From Methylophaga sp. (lineage in GTDB: Bacteria; Pseudomonadota; Gammaproteobacteria; Nitrosococcales; Methylophagaceae), in the NCBI GenBank assembly GCA_026988435.1, contig JALSLH010000046.1, positions 1 to 53,275 on the forward strand: 53,275 nucleotides of DNA, in the 5' to 3' direction. Each line of letters starts with the position of its first letter. Position 1 is the stretch's first letter. A program made the translations under genes and the position numbers. The notes beneath the pieces are model-generated. The model was given only the letters and a program-made list of their open reading frames with translations. It was not told the DNA's origin and ran no database searches. This document shows positions 53,144 through 53,275 of the stretch, in pieces.

Positions 53144-53275
53144 GTATGGGTAATCCCCCCGAAAAATAATTGAAGTCAAAAGTGGAATTTTCTCTTATGC
53201 TTAACAGCAGGAGATTATTCATGAAAAAAGCACATTTTAGCGATAGCCAAATATTAGCTATTTTAAAAAAAGCCG
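53144..53275 (+). mobile_element. Left end of an IS3-family element running off the window
   Basis: TGGGTAATCCCCCCGAAAAA at about 53144 looks like an IS3-type terminal repeat (TG start, C-run, GAAAA). About 75 bp later the transposase OrfA gene starts. The exact end and any target duplication cannot be seen because the element continues past the window. Confidence 0.6.
53221..53275 (+). CDS. IS3-family transposase OrfA (N-terminus only)
   Basis: Only 18 codons are visible: MKKAHFSDSQILAILKKA. This matches the start of OrfA of the IS407-like group (MK[K/R]xRFSxxQIxxILKxAE), the first helix of a helix-turn-helix DNA-binding domain. AGGAG lies nine bases before the ATG. The rest, and OrfB, lie beyond the window. 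Confidence 0.85.
   Translation, partial: MKKAHFSDSQILAILKKA

Overview
The window looks like a chromosomal segment of a low-GC gammaproteobacterium. The housekeeping set points there: purB, acnB, dinG, rlmJ, rlmF, yajD, holD-rimI, Fe-sodB, pssA, leuA, kbp/ygaU, and several families typical of the class (DUF1415, DUF1289, DUF2007, DUF3144, LapD/LapG). A biotin-dependent Na+-pumping oxaloacetate decarboxylase (oadGAB) fits a marine or brackish lifestyle, but I cannot name a genus from sequence alone.

Layout. 1-2.6 kb (minus): purB, a small phospholipase-D-like protein and a secretin-N-domain protein cut by the window edge. 2.7-9.2 kb (plus): acnB, two unknown membrane proteins, dinG. 9.4-16.6 kb (plus): a tightly overlapping eight-gene arsenosugar cluster, closed by a 12-bp-stem hairpin. 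It holds a flavin disulfide oxidoreductase, a TVP38/TMEM64 membrane protein, ArsS radical SAM enzyme, ArsM methyltransferase, two arsenosugar-associated glycosyltransferases, a sterol-desaturase-family hydroxylase and a membrane-anchored methyltransferase. 16.6-24.2 kb: parvulin, S4 protein, yajD, oadGAB, an RNase J-like protein, a FetB-like permease and a cytochrome c'-like protein. 24.6-32.9 kb: pssA, two TPR-tailed membrane proteins (one a rhomboid protease), leuA behind a possible leucine leader peptide, holD-rimI, sodB. 32.9-39.7 kb (minus): lapD-lapG, DUF3754, a LEA-type lipoprotein, a broken MOSC gene, small conserved proteins, kbp. 39.8-50 kb: rlmJ, a secreted five-repeat protein, a glycosyltransferase, an RluA-type enzyme, a second parvulin, small metal/redox proteins, and an AbiEii-type nucleotidyltransferase with a zinc-ribbon partner. 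50-53.3 kb is accessory-like: two cupins, unknown proteins, palindromic repeats, rlmF cut by an IS end, and the start of a second IS3-family element.

Two systems stand out. First, the arsenosugar cluster carries two enzymes (hydroxylase, anchored methyltransferase) whose steps I cannot assign from known chemistry. Second, two inverted copies of a non-coding mobile element lie at 24267-24581 and 37686-38001, the latter interrupting the MOSC gene. Each is a 266-bp core plus a 49/50-nt hairpin cassette. The cassette sits at a different TAGTCATT site in each copy, so each copy supplies the empty-site control for the other. There is no target duplication, and the cassette hairpin shows compensatory base changes. 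This resembles a tiny nested mobile element inserting 3' of a fixed short target.

No rRNA, tRNA or CRISPR array was recognised.
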